Positions 36,256 through 43,469 of a stretch of DNA of 64,000 bases are shown here, one piece after another (the stretch's first letter is position 1; each line of letters opens with the position of its first letter). The notes beneath the pieces were generated by a model that was not told where the DNA came from, did not search any database, and saw nothing but the letters and a program-made list of their open reading frames with translations. A program made the translations under genes and the position numbers. The stretch comes from Oceanibaculum nanhaiense (lineage in GTDB: Bacteria > Pseudomonadota > Alphaproteobacteria > Oceanibaculales > Oceanibaculaceae): positions 62,001 to 126,000 of the forward strand of contig NZ_MPOB01000005.1 of assembly GCF_002148795.1 (NCBI RefSeq), written 5' to 3'.

Positions 36256-36882
36256 TCAGCGTCCGGCTGCCGCCACGGCCTTGCGCGCCAGATCGCTGAT
36301 CCCCTTCCAGTCGCCGGCCTTGACCAGCGCGTCGGGCGCCACCCACGAACCGCCGACACAGAACACATTGGGCAGCGCGAGATAGTCTGTGAGGTTGACG
36401 GCCGTCACGCCACCGGTCGGGCAGAAGGCGAGGTCGGGCATCACCGGGGCGATTGCCTTCAGTGCGGCCGGCCCGCCCATCGGCCCGGCCGGGAAGAATT
36501 TTAGCGAGCGATAGCCCAGCTCGCGCGCCAGCATCATCTCGGAAACAGTGGCGACACCGGGCAGCAGCGGGATGCCGCTGTAGCGCCCGGCATCGGCCAG
36601 TTTCTTGGTGAGGCCCGGACTGACGGCGAAGCTGGCCCCGGCATTGGCCGCGCGGTCCATATCCTCCGGCTGCAGGACGGTGCCGACGCCCAGCGTGATG
36701 TCCGGCAGCGCATCGCGGATGAGGCGCAGCGCCTCCAGCGCCACCGGTGTGCGCAACGTCACTTCGAGAATGGCTAGCCCGCCTTCCGCCAGGGCACGCG
36801 CCAGCGGCACCGCATGATCGGGATCGTGAATGGCCAGAACGGGGATCACCGGCACCTGGCCGAGAATTTTTTGCAGCGACAT
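36256..36882 (-). CDS. eda: KDPG / KHG aldolase
   Basis: 208 residues, a class I aldolase of the Eda family. EVTLRTP carries the catalytic Glu, LGVGTVLQPEDM binds substrate, and the Schiff-base Lys is in SLKFFPAGPMGGPAALKAI, followed by CPTGGVTAVNL. It splits 2-keto-3-deoxy-6-phosphogluconate (Entner-Doudoroff) or 4-hydroxy-2-oxoglutarate. No edd, zwf or gluconate kinase is in the window, so the source of substrate is not shown. GGAAGGA precedes the start. It is divergent from the D-2-hydroxyacid dehydrogenase. Confidence 0.94.
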   Translation of the reverse strand: MSLQKILGQVPVIPVLAIHDPDHAVPLARALAEGGLAILEVTLRTPVALEALRLIRDALPDITLGVGTVLQPEDMDRAANAGASFAVSPGLTKKLADAGRYSGIPLLPGVATVSEMMLARELGYRSLKFFPAGPMGGPAALKAIAPVMPDLAFCPTGGVTAVNLTDYLALPNVFCVGGSWVAPDALVKAGDWKGISDLARKAVAAAGR

Positions 36883-36968
36883 GGGGGCATCCTTCCGCGA
36901 CGGCGATTGTGATCTCCGCTATAACTCGAAGCATATTGTCATACGTCCGAACAAGCGGAGGAAATCTC

Positions 36969-37919
36969 GTGAGCGACAAACCCGACGTATTGCTGACCCG
37001 CGCCGTCTATGCCGGCACCATCGAAACGATGGAGCGCGAATTCACTTTGCACAAGCTCTGGCTGGCGCCGGACCCGGACAAAATGATCGCCGAGCTGGCG
37101 CCGCACTTGCGCGCAATCGCCGGCGGCTATGGCTGCAATGCCGAGTTCCTGGCCAAGTTCCCGAAGCTGGAGATCGTCGCCAATTTCGGCGTCGGCTACG
37201 ACACGATCGATGTGCAGTACTGCAAGCAGCATGGCATCCGCGCCACCAATTCGCCGGATGTGCTTAATGACGAGGTGGCGGACACCGCCATGGGGCTGCT
37301 GCTGTGCACCGCGCGCCAGCTGGTCGTCGGCGACCGTTACGTGCGTGAGGGCAAGTGGCTGAAGGGGGCGATGCCGCTGACCACCAACATCACCGGCAAG
37401 ACCATGGGCATCGTCGGGCTGGGCCGGATCGGCGAGGCGGTCGCCAGCCGTGCCGTCGCGCACAAGATGAACATCGTCTATCACAACCGCTCGAAGAAGG
37501 ATGTGCCCTACAAGTACTATCCGAACCTGGTAGAGATGGCGCGCGACGTCGATGTGCTGATGGTCATCATTCCCGGTGGCGCCGAGACATCGAAGCTGAT
37601 TAGCCGCGAGGTGATGGAGGCGCTGGGGCCGAAGGGCATCCTCATCAATGTCGCGCGCGGCACCGTGGTGGATGAGCCGGCGATGATTGAGCTGTTGCAG
37701 CAGGGCAAGCTGGGCGGCGCCGGCCTCGACGTGTTCGAGAAGGAGCCGCAGGTGCCGCAGGCGCTGATCGAGATGACGGAGAATGTGGTGCTGCAGCCGC
37801 ATGTCGGCAGCGCCACCCACGCCACCCGCACGGCGATGGGCCAGCTGATGATCGACAACATCAAGGCGTATTTCGCCGGCAAGCCGCTGCTGACCGAGGT
37901 GCCCGAGACCAAGGGCTGA
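36969..37919 (+). CDS. D-2-hydroxyacid dehydrogenase
   Basis: 316 residues. The NAD(P) loop GIVGLGRIGEAVASR and the catalytic set (Arg in NVARGTVVDE, Glu in the DVFEKEP region, His in LQPHVGSATH) identify the family; NRSKK after the second strand suggests NADP preference. It is closest in pattern to the glyoxylate/hydroxypyruvate or 2-ketogluconate reductase (GhrB-like) branch. A GTG start is used, with GGAGGAAA at 36957-36963. Divergence from eda and nearness to a sugar-acid locus suggest a role in keto-sugar-acid metabolism, by inference. It has its own terminator. Confidence 0.9.
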   Translation: MSDKPDVLLTRAVYAGTIETMEREFTLHKLWLAPDPDKMIAELAPHLRAIAGGYGCNAEFLAKFPKLEIVANFGVGYDTIDVQYCKQHGIRATNSPDVLNDEVADTAMGLLLCTARQLVVGDRYVREGKWLKGAMPLTTNITGKTMGIVGLGRIGEAVASRAVAHKMNIVYHNRSKKDVPYKYYPNLVEMARDVDVLMVIIPGGAETSKLISREVMEALGPKGILINVARGTVVDEPAMIELLQQGKLGGAGLDVFEKEPQVPQALIEMTENVVLQPHVGSATHATRTAMGQLMIDNIKAYFAGKPLLTEVPETKG

Positions 37920-37945
37920 GCGATTTCCCGCTAGACCTGAAAGTG

Positions 37946-37978
37946 AAACCCCCGCCTCATCGGCGGGGGTTTTTCTTT
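37946..37978 (+). terminator. Intrinsic terminator after hydroxyacid dehydrogenase
   Basis: A perfect 10-bp stem (37947-37956 / 37962-37971) with loop TCATC and a long T-rich tail (TTTTTCTTTG). The reverse complement also ends in several T, so it may serve the convergent thioesterase gene as well. Confidence 0.92.
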
Positions 37979-37987
37979 GTCTTTCGT

Positions 37988-38446
37988 TCAGGCGACCAGT
38001 GTTGGCTGCGGGCTGAGCGCCTCCATGGCCTGCTTTACCGGCTCCGGCACGGCGATGGTCTTGCGGGTCTCCAGGTCGAAGGCGATGACGGCGGCCAGCG
38101 AGCGGGCGACGCAGCGCCCCTCCACGAACAGGCCCTGGCCCATCGTCACCGACTTGGTGCCGATCTTCACCGCGCGCGTGCCGATGCGCATCACGGCGGG
38201 GAAGGTCACTTCCGCGCCATAATCGATGGTCAGCCGGCCCAGCACCCAGGCGTTCTTCACGCCGCAGCGCGCCGCGACCTCGCGGATCATGTGCACACGG
38301 CCCGATTCGCAATAGGCGGCGTAGCTGACATTGTTCACATGGCCCAGCATATCGACGTCGGAGAAACGCACATTCTCCTCGTTCCAATAGGCGAAGGACG
38401 CCATGTCGGCGAGGTCGATGCCGGTGTCGGCGAAAGGGTCGGTCAT
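37988..38446 (-). CDS. Hotdog acyl-CoA thioesterase (4HBT type)
   Basis: 152 residues with the 4-hydroxybenzoyl-CoA-thioesterase-like hotdog signature VRFSDVDMLGHVNNVSYAAYCESGR, with the catalytic Asp in SDVDMLGHVNN, then the long strands VLGRLTIDYGAEVTF and SVTMGQGLFVEGRCVARS. It hydrolyses short or aryl acyl-CoA; the substrate is unknown. It lies downstream of the TRAP permease gene on the same strand, with 104 bases between. Confidence 0.87.
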   Translation of the reverse strand: MTDPFADTGIDLADMASFAYWNEENVRFSDVDMLGHVNNVSYAAYCESGRVHMIREVAARCGVKNAWVLGRLTIDYGAEVTFPAVMRIGTRAVKIGTKSVTMGQGLFVEGRCVARSLAAVIAFDLETRKTIAVPEPVKQAMEALSPQPTLVA

Positions 38447-38493
38447 GGGCAGGTCATCCGTGCAGTCTTGATCGCGGAAACGGCTTTAACGCA

Positions 38494-38526
38494 GAACCGG
38501 CCGGGCTGTCGAGCGCCGGCCGGTTC
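38494..38526 (-). terminator. Possible terminator after TRAP permease
   Basis: An 11-bp perfect inverted repeat, GAACCGGCCGG / CCGGCCGGTTC, with an 11-base loop lies 25 bases after the TRAP permease stop. There is no real T tract on the minus strand, so termination is uncertain. Confidence 0.4.
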
Positions 38527-38550
38527 CTTGTCGGTGTTTTGTCGGTGTCG

Positions 38551-40428
38551 TCAGGCGCCGTCGCTGCGCTCCTGCACCGGAACGGGCTGCGGTTCCGACG
38601 GCCGCAGCAGGATCTGGCTGGCGATGGTCAGCCCCACCAGCCCGGCCCCGATAAGGTCCGTCGTCAGCCCCGGCTTGATCAGCACGAAGGCCGCAGAGAT
38701 CAGCATCAGGCTTTCCCACCAGCGGGCCGTCCCGAAGAAGAAATAGCGGTGCAGACCGCCTGCCAGGCAGATCACGCCGATGGTCGAGGTGACGATGGTC
38801 AGCATGATCCGGTCCAGGTCGCCGATCAGCAGCAGGGACGGGCCGAAGACGAACATGAACGGGATGATATAGCCCGTCAGGCCCAGCTTCACCGCCGCCC
38901 AGCTGCTTTCGACAAGACCGGCCCGCGAGATGCCGTTGGCGGCATAGACCGCCATCGCCACCGGCGGGGTGATCGCCGACAGCACGGCGAAGTACAGCAC
39001 GAACAGATGCGCCGCCTCCACCTGCACGCCGAGCTTCACCAGCGCTGGCACCAGAAGGGCCACCTGGACGATATAGGCCGGCGTGGTCGGCAGGCCCATA
39101 CCCAGGATGATGCCGGCGACCATGGTCAGGACAAGGGCCAGGATCAGCGAGTTCTGCGACAAGGCCAGCACGACGCCGGTGAAGTCGAGGCCGAGGCCGG
39201 TCAGGGTGATGGTGCCGATCACGATGCCGGCACAGGCACAGGCCAGGGCCACCACGAGAGTATTGCGGGCGCCGGCTTCCAGCGCGTCAACGACGACCAT
39301 CGGCGTAAAGGTCTTGCGGGTGCTGGCGCGCAACCAGGTGGTCGGGATCACCGAGCCGATGCCGCACAGCGCGGCAAAGGCGGCGCTGTAGCCGGCCAGC
39401 AGCACGCCGACGATGATGAACAAGGGCAGGAACAGATGCCCGCGCTCGCGCAAGACTTTGCCCAGGCGCGGCAGGTCAGGCTTCGGCAGGCCGACCAGCC
39501 CGACGCGCTTGGCCTCGAAATGCACGGCCGCGAAGACGGCGACGTAGTACAGTACCGCCGGCATGATCGCGAAGGCGGCGACAGCCAGGTAGGAGGTGCC
39601 GAGGAATTCGGCCATGACGAAGGCGGCGGCACCCATGATCGGCGGCATGAGCTGGCCGCCGGTGGAGGCCACGGCCTCGACCGCGCCGGAGAAGGCGGGC
39701 CGGTAGCCGGTGCGCTTCATCAGCGGGATGGTGAAGGTACCGGTGGTCATGACGTTGGCCACGGCGCTGCCCGAGACAGTGCCGAACAGGCTGCTGGTGA
39801 TGACCGCCACCTTGGCGGGGCCGCCCGAGGTGTGGCCCGCCAGTGCCAGCGCGAAATCCATGAAGAGCTGGCCTGCCCCGCTGCGCTCCACGAAGGAACC
39901 GAACAGGATGAACAGCATCACGTAGGTCGCCGAGACGTAAAGCGGGATGCCGAAAATGCCCTCGGTCGTGAGGTACAGCTGGTCCAGCATGATGCCGAAG
40001 GACTGGTTGCCGATGGTCAGGCCATAGAGCAGGAAGCAGGCCGCGGTGACCGGCAATGCCCAGCCGGTGGCGCGTCGTGTCGCTTCCATGATCAGGGCGA
40101 TCAGCCCGATACCGAAGATGTAATCCAGCAAAACCGGATCATCGACATAGTACATCCGGTTGACGATGTAGTTCAGGTTCGCCATCGGATAGAGCGCGCT
40201 GGCGGCTGCCGCGACAAGCAGGGCGATGTCGAACAGGCTTGGCCGGTCCGCAGTCCCCTTTAAACCAGGCAGGACAAGGAAGGAGAGTACAAGCGCGAAG
40301 GCCAGGTGCAGGCCGCGCATGACATAGGCGTCCGGCGGTCCGAAAAAGGCGACGTAGAGATGAAATACAGACATGGCGACGGCCACGAAGGTAACGGACC
40401 ATCGAGTCAGGGATGCAGAAAGGTACAT
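38551..40428 (-). CDS. Fused TRAP transporter permease (TAXI type)
   Basis: 625 residues with about 17-18 hydrophobic helices. The N-terminal small-subunit-like helices are fused to a DctM-like large domain (ITSSLFGTVSGSAVANVMTTG and GAAAFVMAEFLGTSYL are typical, with a second half mirrored around LTMVAGIILGMGLPTTPAYIV). This fusion is characteristic of TRAP systems that use TAXI binding proteins, and the TAXI gene is directly upstream. It imports an anionic solute with sodium or protons. GGGGGAG lies upstream of the start. Between the two genes lies a strong hairpin that may lower permease expression. Confidence 0.92.
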   Translation of the reverse strand: MYLSASLTRWSVTFVAVAMSVFHLYVAFFGPPDAYVMRGLHLAFALVLSFLVLPGLKGTADRPSLFDIALLVAAAASALYPMANLNYIVNRMYYVDDPVLLDYIFGIGLIALIMEATRRATGWALPVTAACFLLYGLTIGNQSFGIMLDQLYLTTEGIFGIPLYVSATYVMLFILFGSFVERSGAGQLFMDFALALAGHTSGGPAKVAVITSSLFGTVSGSAVANVMTTGTFTIPLMKRTGYRPAFSGAVEAVASTGGQLMPPIMGAAAFVMAEFLGTSYLAVAAFAIMPAVLYYVAVFAAVHFEAKRVGLVGLPKPDLPRLGKVLRERGHLFLPLFIIVGVLLAGYSAAFAALCGIGSVIPTTWLRASTRKTFTPMVVVDALEAGARNTLVVALACACAGIVIGTITLTGLGLDFTGVVLALSQNSLILALVLTMVAGIILGMGLPTTPAYIVQVALLVPALVKLGVQVEAAHLFVLYFAVLSAITPPVAMAVYAANGISRAGLVESSWAAVKLGLTGYIIPFMFVFGPSLLLIGDLDRIMLTIVTSTIGVICLAGGLHRYFFFGTARWWESLMLISAAFVLIKPGLTTDLIGAGLVGLTIASQILLRPSEPQPVPVQERSDGA

Positions 40429-40533
40429 CGGATGTCTCTCCCCCAGGACGCCACACTTACGTCGTCAAGGGCTCTGCTGTGCACGGTTTGGGCGTTTTTT
40501 CCGGGCCTTGTCGCCGGCACGGTTGGGGCTATA

Positions 40534-40576
40534 GGCAAAACCCGCCACCCCCTGAGGGATGGCGGGCTTTTTTGCC
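40534..40576 (-). terminator. Hairpin terminator between TAXI gene and permease
   Basis: On the minus strand an 11-bp stem with one G-T pair (CCCGCCATCCC / GGGGTGGCGGG) is followed by TTTTGCC, and flanking GGCAAAA/TTTTGCC extends the stem. It lies 14 bases after the TAXI gene, before the permease gene, and could act as an attenuator that sets the binding-protein to permease ratio. Confidence 0.75.
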
Positions 40577-40589
40577 AAAAGGGCGAGGC

Positions 40590-41534
40590 TTACATCACGC
40601 CCTTTTCCTTGTAGAACTTCACCGCACCCTTGTGCATCGGCACGCCGGTGTCGGTCGCCATCACCTTCAGGTCGGTGTCCTTCATCACGCGGACGATGGA
40701 GGTCAGGTCGGCGTTGTTATCGGCCAGGCCCTTGGCCATCTTGTAGACGGTTTCCTCGTCCAGATCGCAGCGCGCGATCACATGGGTGGCATAGCCGACA
40801 GCCTGCACGTCCTTGTCCTGCTTCGGATAGGAACCGGCCTTGATGGTCAGCTTGGTGTAGCCCGGGTTCAGCTTGCGCATTTCCGCGAACTTGTCGTCGC
40901 CGACGCTGACCAGCTTGATGTCACGGGCCGAAGCCAGGTCCATGATCGCCGAGGCCGGGACCGTGGTGCCCAGCGTGAAGAGCTGCGCGTTGTTGTCCTT
41001 CATCAGCGAGACGGCATCGGTATAGGACACATAGCTGACCTTGCCCATGTCCTCATACTTCAGACCATAGACCCCCAGGATCTGCTGGCTGATGAACTCG
41101 GCGGTGTTGCCCTTCGGCTGCACGGCGATCGACTTGCCCTTCGTATCGGCGAGCGTCTCGATGCCGGCATCGGCGTTGGCGACGATCTGGAAATACTGCG
41201 GATAGAGCGTCGCGACGTTGCAGACGTTGGTTGCCTTCTCGGTGAACGGCGCGCGGCCGGCGACACCGTCAACGGTCGAGATCGAGTTGGCGAAGCCCAT
41301 GTCGGCCTTGCCGGCCTGCACGGCCTTCACATTGGCGATGCCGGCGCCCGGCAGAACCTGCACCTTCATGCCGTCTTTGCCGGCGAAATTGGCGATGGCG
41401 CCGCCCAGCGGATACCAGGAACCGCCCTGCGGGCCGGTCATCAGCTTTACGGTCTGTGCGTGCGCGCCAGCCGAGGCCAGCAGGGCAACGCCCATGCCCG
41501 CAGCAAGAAGAGACGTCTTCACTTTAAAAGTCAT
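40590..41534 (-). CDS. TAXI-family TRAP solute-binding protein
   Basis: 314 residues with a signal peptide (1 to about 26, ending AGAHAQT). TVKLMTGPQGGSWYPLGGAIANF is the TAXI start, and MGFANSISTVDG, FISQQILGVYGLKYEDM and LNPGYTKLTIKAGSYPKQDKDV are family-typical. It captures the solute in the periplasm for the TRAP permease; known or suggested TAXI ligands include glutamate/glutamine and other small acids. GGGAGGATAAC precedes the start. A 22-bp dyad at 41569-41590 lies upstream, with four sugar-acid catabolic genes beyond. Confidence 0.93.
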   Translation of the reverse strand: MTFKVKTSLLAAGMGVALLASAGAHAQTVKLMTGPQGGSWYPLGGAIANFAGKDGMKVQVLPGAGIANVKAVQAGKADMGFANSISTVDGVAGRAPFTEKATNVCNVATLYPQYFQIVANADAGIETLADTKGKSIAVQPKGNTAEFISQQILGVYGLKYEDMGKVSYVSYTDAVSLMKDNNAQLFTLGTTVPASAIMDLASARDIKLVSVGDDKFAEMRKLNPGYTKLTIKAGSYPKQDKDVQAVGYATHVIARCDLDEETVYKMAKGLADNNADLTSIVRVMKDTDLKVMATDTGVPMHKGAVKFYKEKGVM

Positions 41535-41568
41535 TAGTTATCCTCCCGATTGAAGTAGTGTTCTTAAA

Positions 41569-41590
41569 ATATCATGCGTGCAGATGATAT
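41569..41590. promoter_or_regulatory. Operator-like dyad upstream of TAXI gene
   Basis: ATATCAT-N8-ATGATAT, a perfect 7-bp inverted repeat spanning 22 bases, 35 bases before the TAXI start codon. This is the size and symmetry of a GntR- or LacI-type operator. No regulator gene is adjacent. Confidence 0.5.
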
Positions 41591-41616
41591 CCCTAATCAA
41601 TTGTCGCACAAACAGA

Positions 41617-42696
41617 TCAGGCCGCCAACCGCCCAAGCGTGAAGGGTACGCCCGCCCGTTCTGCGATGCCTGCCAGCATCTCCACCATCGGTCCGGCGAT
41701 GGGGATGCCGTCGCGTTCGCGCTTGGCCCGGCGATCGAATTCCGGATCGCCCGGCACCAGCACGGGTTCAGCCGGATCGACCGGGCGCGCGTTATGCAGC
41801 CGGTCGATCATGGCGTCGAGTTCGTCCTCGAAATCCGTATCGTCGCGGAAGGCGTGCGGATCGAGGGCGAAGAAGAAATGGCCGATATCGTAGTGCCCTT
41901 CCGGGCGGTTGCGCAGCGGCGCATAGGTGGCGCCGGCCAGCATGGTGGACAGGATCTCCACCATGGCGGCCAGGCCGTAGCCCTTGTGGCTGCTCATCGT
42001 GCCGGAGCCTCCCAGCGGGGTCATCAGCCGGGATGCCATCGCCTGTTCGGCGTTCAGCTCCGGCTTGCCGTCCGGGGTCAGTGCCCAGCCTTCGGGTAGC
42101 GTCTTGCCGGCCAGCCAGGCCAGCTTCAGCTTGCCGATGGCGACCGTGCTGGTCGCCATGTCCAGCAGGAAGGGGCGGTTCTTGCGCGTCGGGGCAGAGA
42201 AGGCGAAGGGGTTGGTGCCGAACATCGGTTCCGATGCGCGGGTCGGCACGATGGCCGGGTTCCAGACCGACGATGTCGATATGCCGATCAGCCCGTGCCT
42301 TGCCGCGCGCAGCGCATAGACGCCGGCGGCACCGTAATGGTTGGAGTGGCGCACCGTGACGGCGGCCATGCCGACCTTCTTCGCCTTCTCGATGGCGAGG
42401 TCCATGGCGATGCTGGACGGGTAGTGGCCAAGGCTGCCGCCGCCGTCGATCATCGCCATGACCGGCGTTTCCTTCACCACCGTGACCTTGGGGTTCATCT
42501 CCAGCCGGCCGTCCTTGAACAGCTGCTCGTAGGTCGGCAGCATGGTGACGCCGTGCGAATCGATTCCCATCAGATCGGCTTCCAGCATGATCTCCACGCT
42601 CTTGCCGATGGCCTCTTCCGCCATGCCCCAGCCGCGGAAGATCGCGGCCATCTGCTCGGCCAGTATGTCCGCCTGGACGGTGATTCCCGCACTCAT
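41617..42696 (-). CDS. Ldh/YiaK-family NAD(P)-dependent dehydrogenase
   Basis: 359 residues of the malate/L-lactate dehydrogenase superfamily, which lacks a Rossmann fold. Markers are MGIDSHGVTMLPTYEQLF with the catalytic-site His, VTVRHSNHYGAAGVYALRAARHGLIGIS, FGTNPFAFSAP, LLDMATSTVAIGKL and GSGTMSSHKGYGLAAMVEIL. Members reduce 2-keto acids such as 2,3-diketogulonate, sulfolactate or 2-keto-3-deoxy acids. In this operon it could oxidise or reduce the keto-deoxy acid. AAGGAG is well spaced for the ATG at 42696; the ATG at 42702 overlaps the aldolase stop but is too close to the ribosome site. Confidence 0.9.
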   Translation of the reverse strand: MSAGITVQADILAEQMAAIFRGWGMAEEAIGKSVEIMLEADLMGIDSHGVTMLPTYEQLFKDGRLEMNPKVTVVKETPVMAMIDGGGSLGHYPSSIAMDLAIEKAKKVGMAAVTVRHSNHYGAAGVYALRAARHGLIGISTSSVWNPAIVPTRASEPMFGTNPFAFSAPTRKNRPFLLDMATSTVAIGKLKLAWLAGKTLPEGWALTPDGKPELNAEQAMASRLMTPLGGSGTMSSHKGYGLAAMVEILSTMLAGATYAPLRNRPEGHYDIGHFFFALDPHAFRDDTDFEDELDAMIDRLHNARPVDPAEPVLVPGDPEFDRRAKRERDGIPIAGPMVEMLAGIAERAGVPFTLGRLAA

Positions 42697-42698
42697 GC

Positions 42699-43469
42699 TC
42701 ATTTCTCCTTGAAACGGGCGCACAGCGCCTCTGCCTGGCGCGCCAGCAGCGCCGCGTCATTGCCCAGCGCGACAAAGCCGAAGCCCTGTTCGATCCAGAA
42801 TTTCGCGTCTTCCTCGACCGGTGTCAGGATGCCGGCCGGCTTGCCGGCCTGCTTCAGCCGGGCGAGCGCGCCGAGAATGGCCTCGCGCACCGCCGGGTTG
42901 CGGTTGTCGCCGAGATAGCCCAGCGCTGCCGACAAATCGGCCGGGCCGATGAATACCCCGTCCACGCCTTCCACCGCCGCAATCTCGTCCAGCGCGTCGA
43001 GGCCAGGCTTGGTCTCGATCTGCAGCAGCAGGCAGATCTCGGCATTGGCCTTTTTGTGATAATCCTTGATCCGGCCATAGCGGCTGGCGCGCACCGATCC
43101 GGCGACGCCGCGCATGCCTTCAGGCGGATAGCGGCAGGCCGCCACCGCGGCGCGCGCCTGCTCGGCAGTCTCGATCATCGGCACCAGCAGGGTGCGGGCG
43201 CCGACATCAAGCACACGCTTGATGAACACCTGATCGTTCCAGGGCACGCGTACCACCGGCATGGTGACCGACTGGTGTTCCATCGCCATCAGCTGGTGCA
43301 TCAGATCGACGGGATCGTTCGGCGAATGCTCGGCGTCCAGCACCAGCCAGTCATAGCCGGCCTCGGACAGGATGTCGGCCACCATCGGGCTGCACAGCGC
43401 CGACCAGAAACCCAGTTGCAGCTTGCCTTCGGCAAGGTTCTTCTTGAACGCGTTGCGGGGCAGTTCCAT
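42699..43469 (-). CDS. HpcH/HpaI-family 2-keto-3-deoxy acid aldolase
   Basis: 256 residues of the class II pyruvate aldolase family (HpaI/RhmA/GarL). Metal and substrate residues appear in DWLVLDAEHSPNDP, VVRVPWNDQVFIKRVLDVGA, LLLQIETKPGLDALDEI and VDGVFIGPADLSAALG. It splits a 2-keto-3-deoxy acid into pyruvate and an aldehyde. The gene starts inside the dehydratase stop (TGATG), so the product of that dehydratase is the likely substrate. Confidence 0.91.
   Translation of the reverse strand: MELPRNAFKKNLAEGKLQLGFWSALCSPMVADILSEAGYDWLVLDAEHSPNDPVDLMHQLMAMEHQSVTMPVVRVPWNDQVFIKRVLDVGARTLLVPMIETAEQARAAVAACRYPPEGMRGVAGSVRASRYGRIKDYHKKANAEICLLLQIETKPGLDALDEIAAVEGVDGVFIGPADLSAALGYLGDNRNPAVREAILGALARLKQAGKPAGILTPVEEDAKFWIEQGFGFVALGNDAALLARQAEALCARFKEK

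Noticed and set aside
35588-36979. Single 463-residue protein covering the lipoprotein and the eda region
   Set aside because: Its first part is the wrong frame of eda; the lipoprotein start at 36181 with a proper lipobox explains the real gene.
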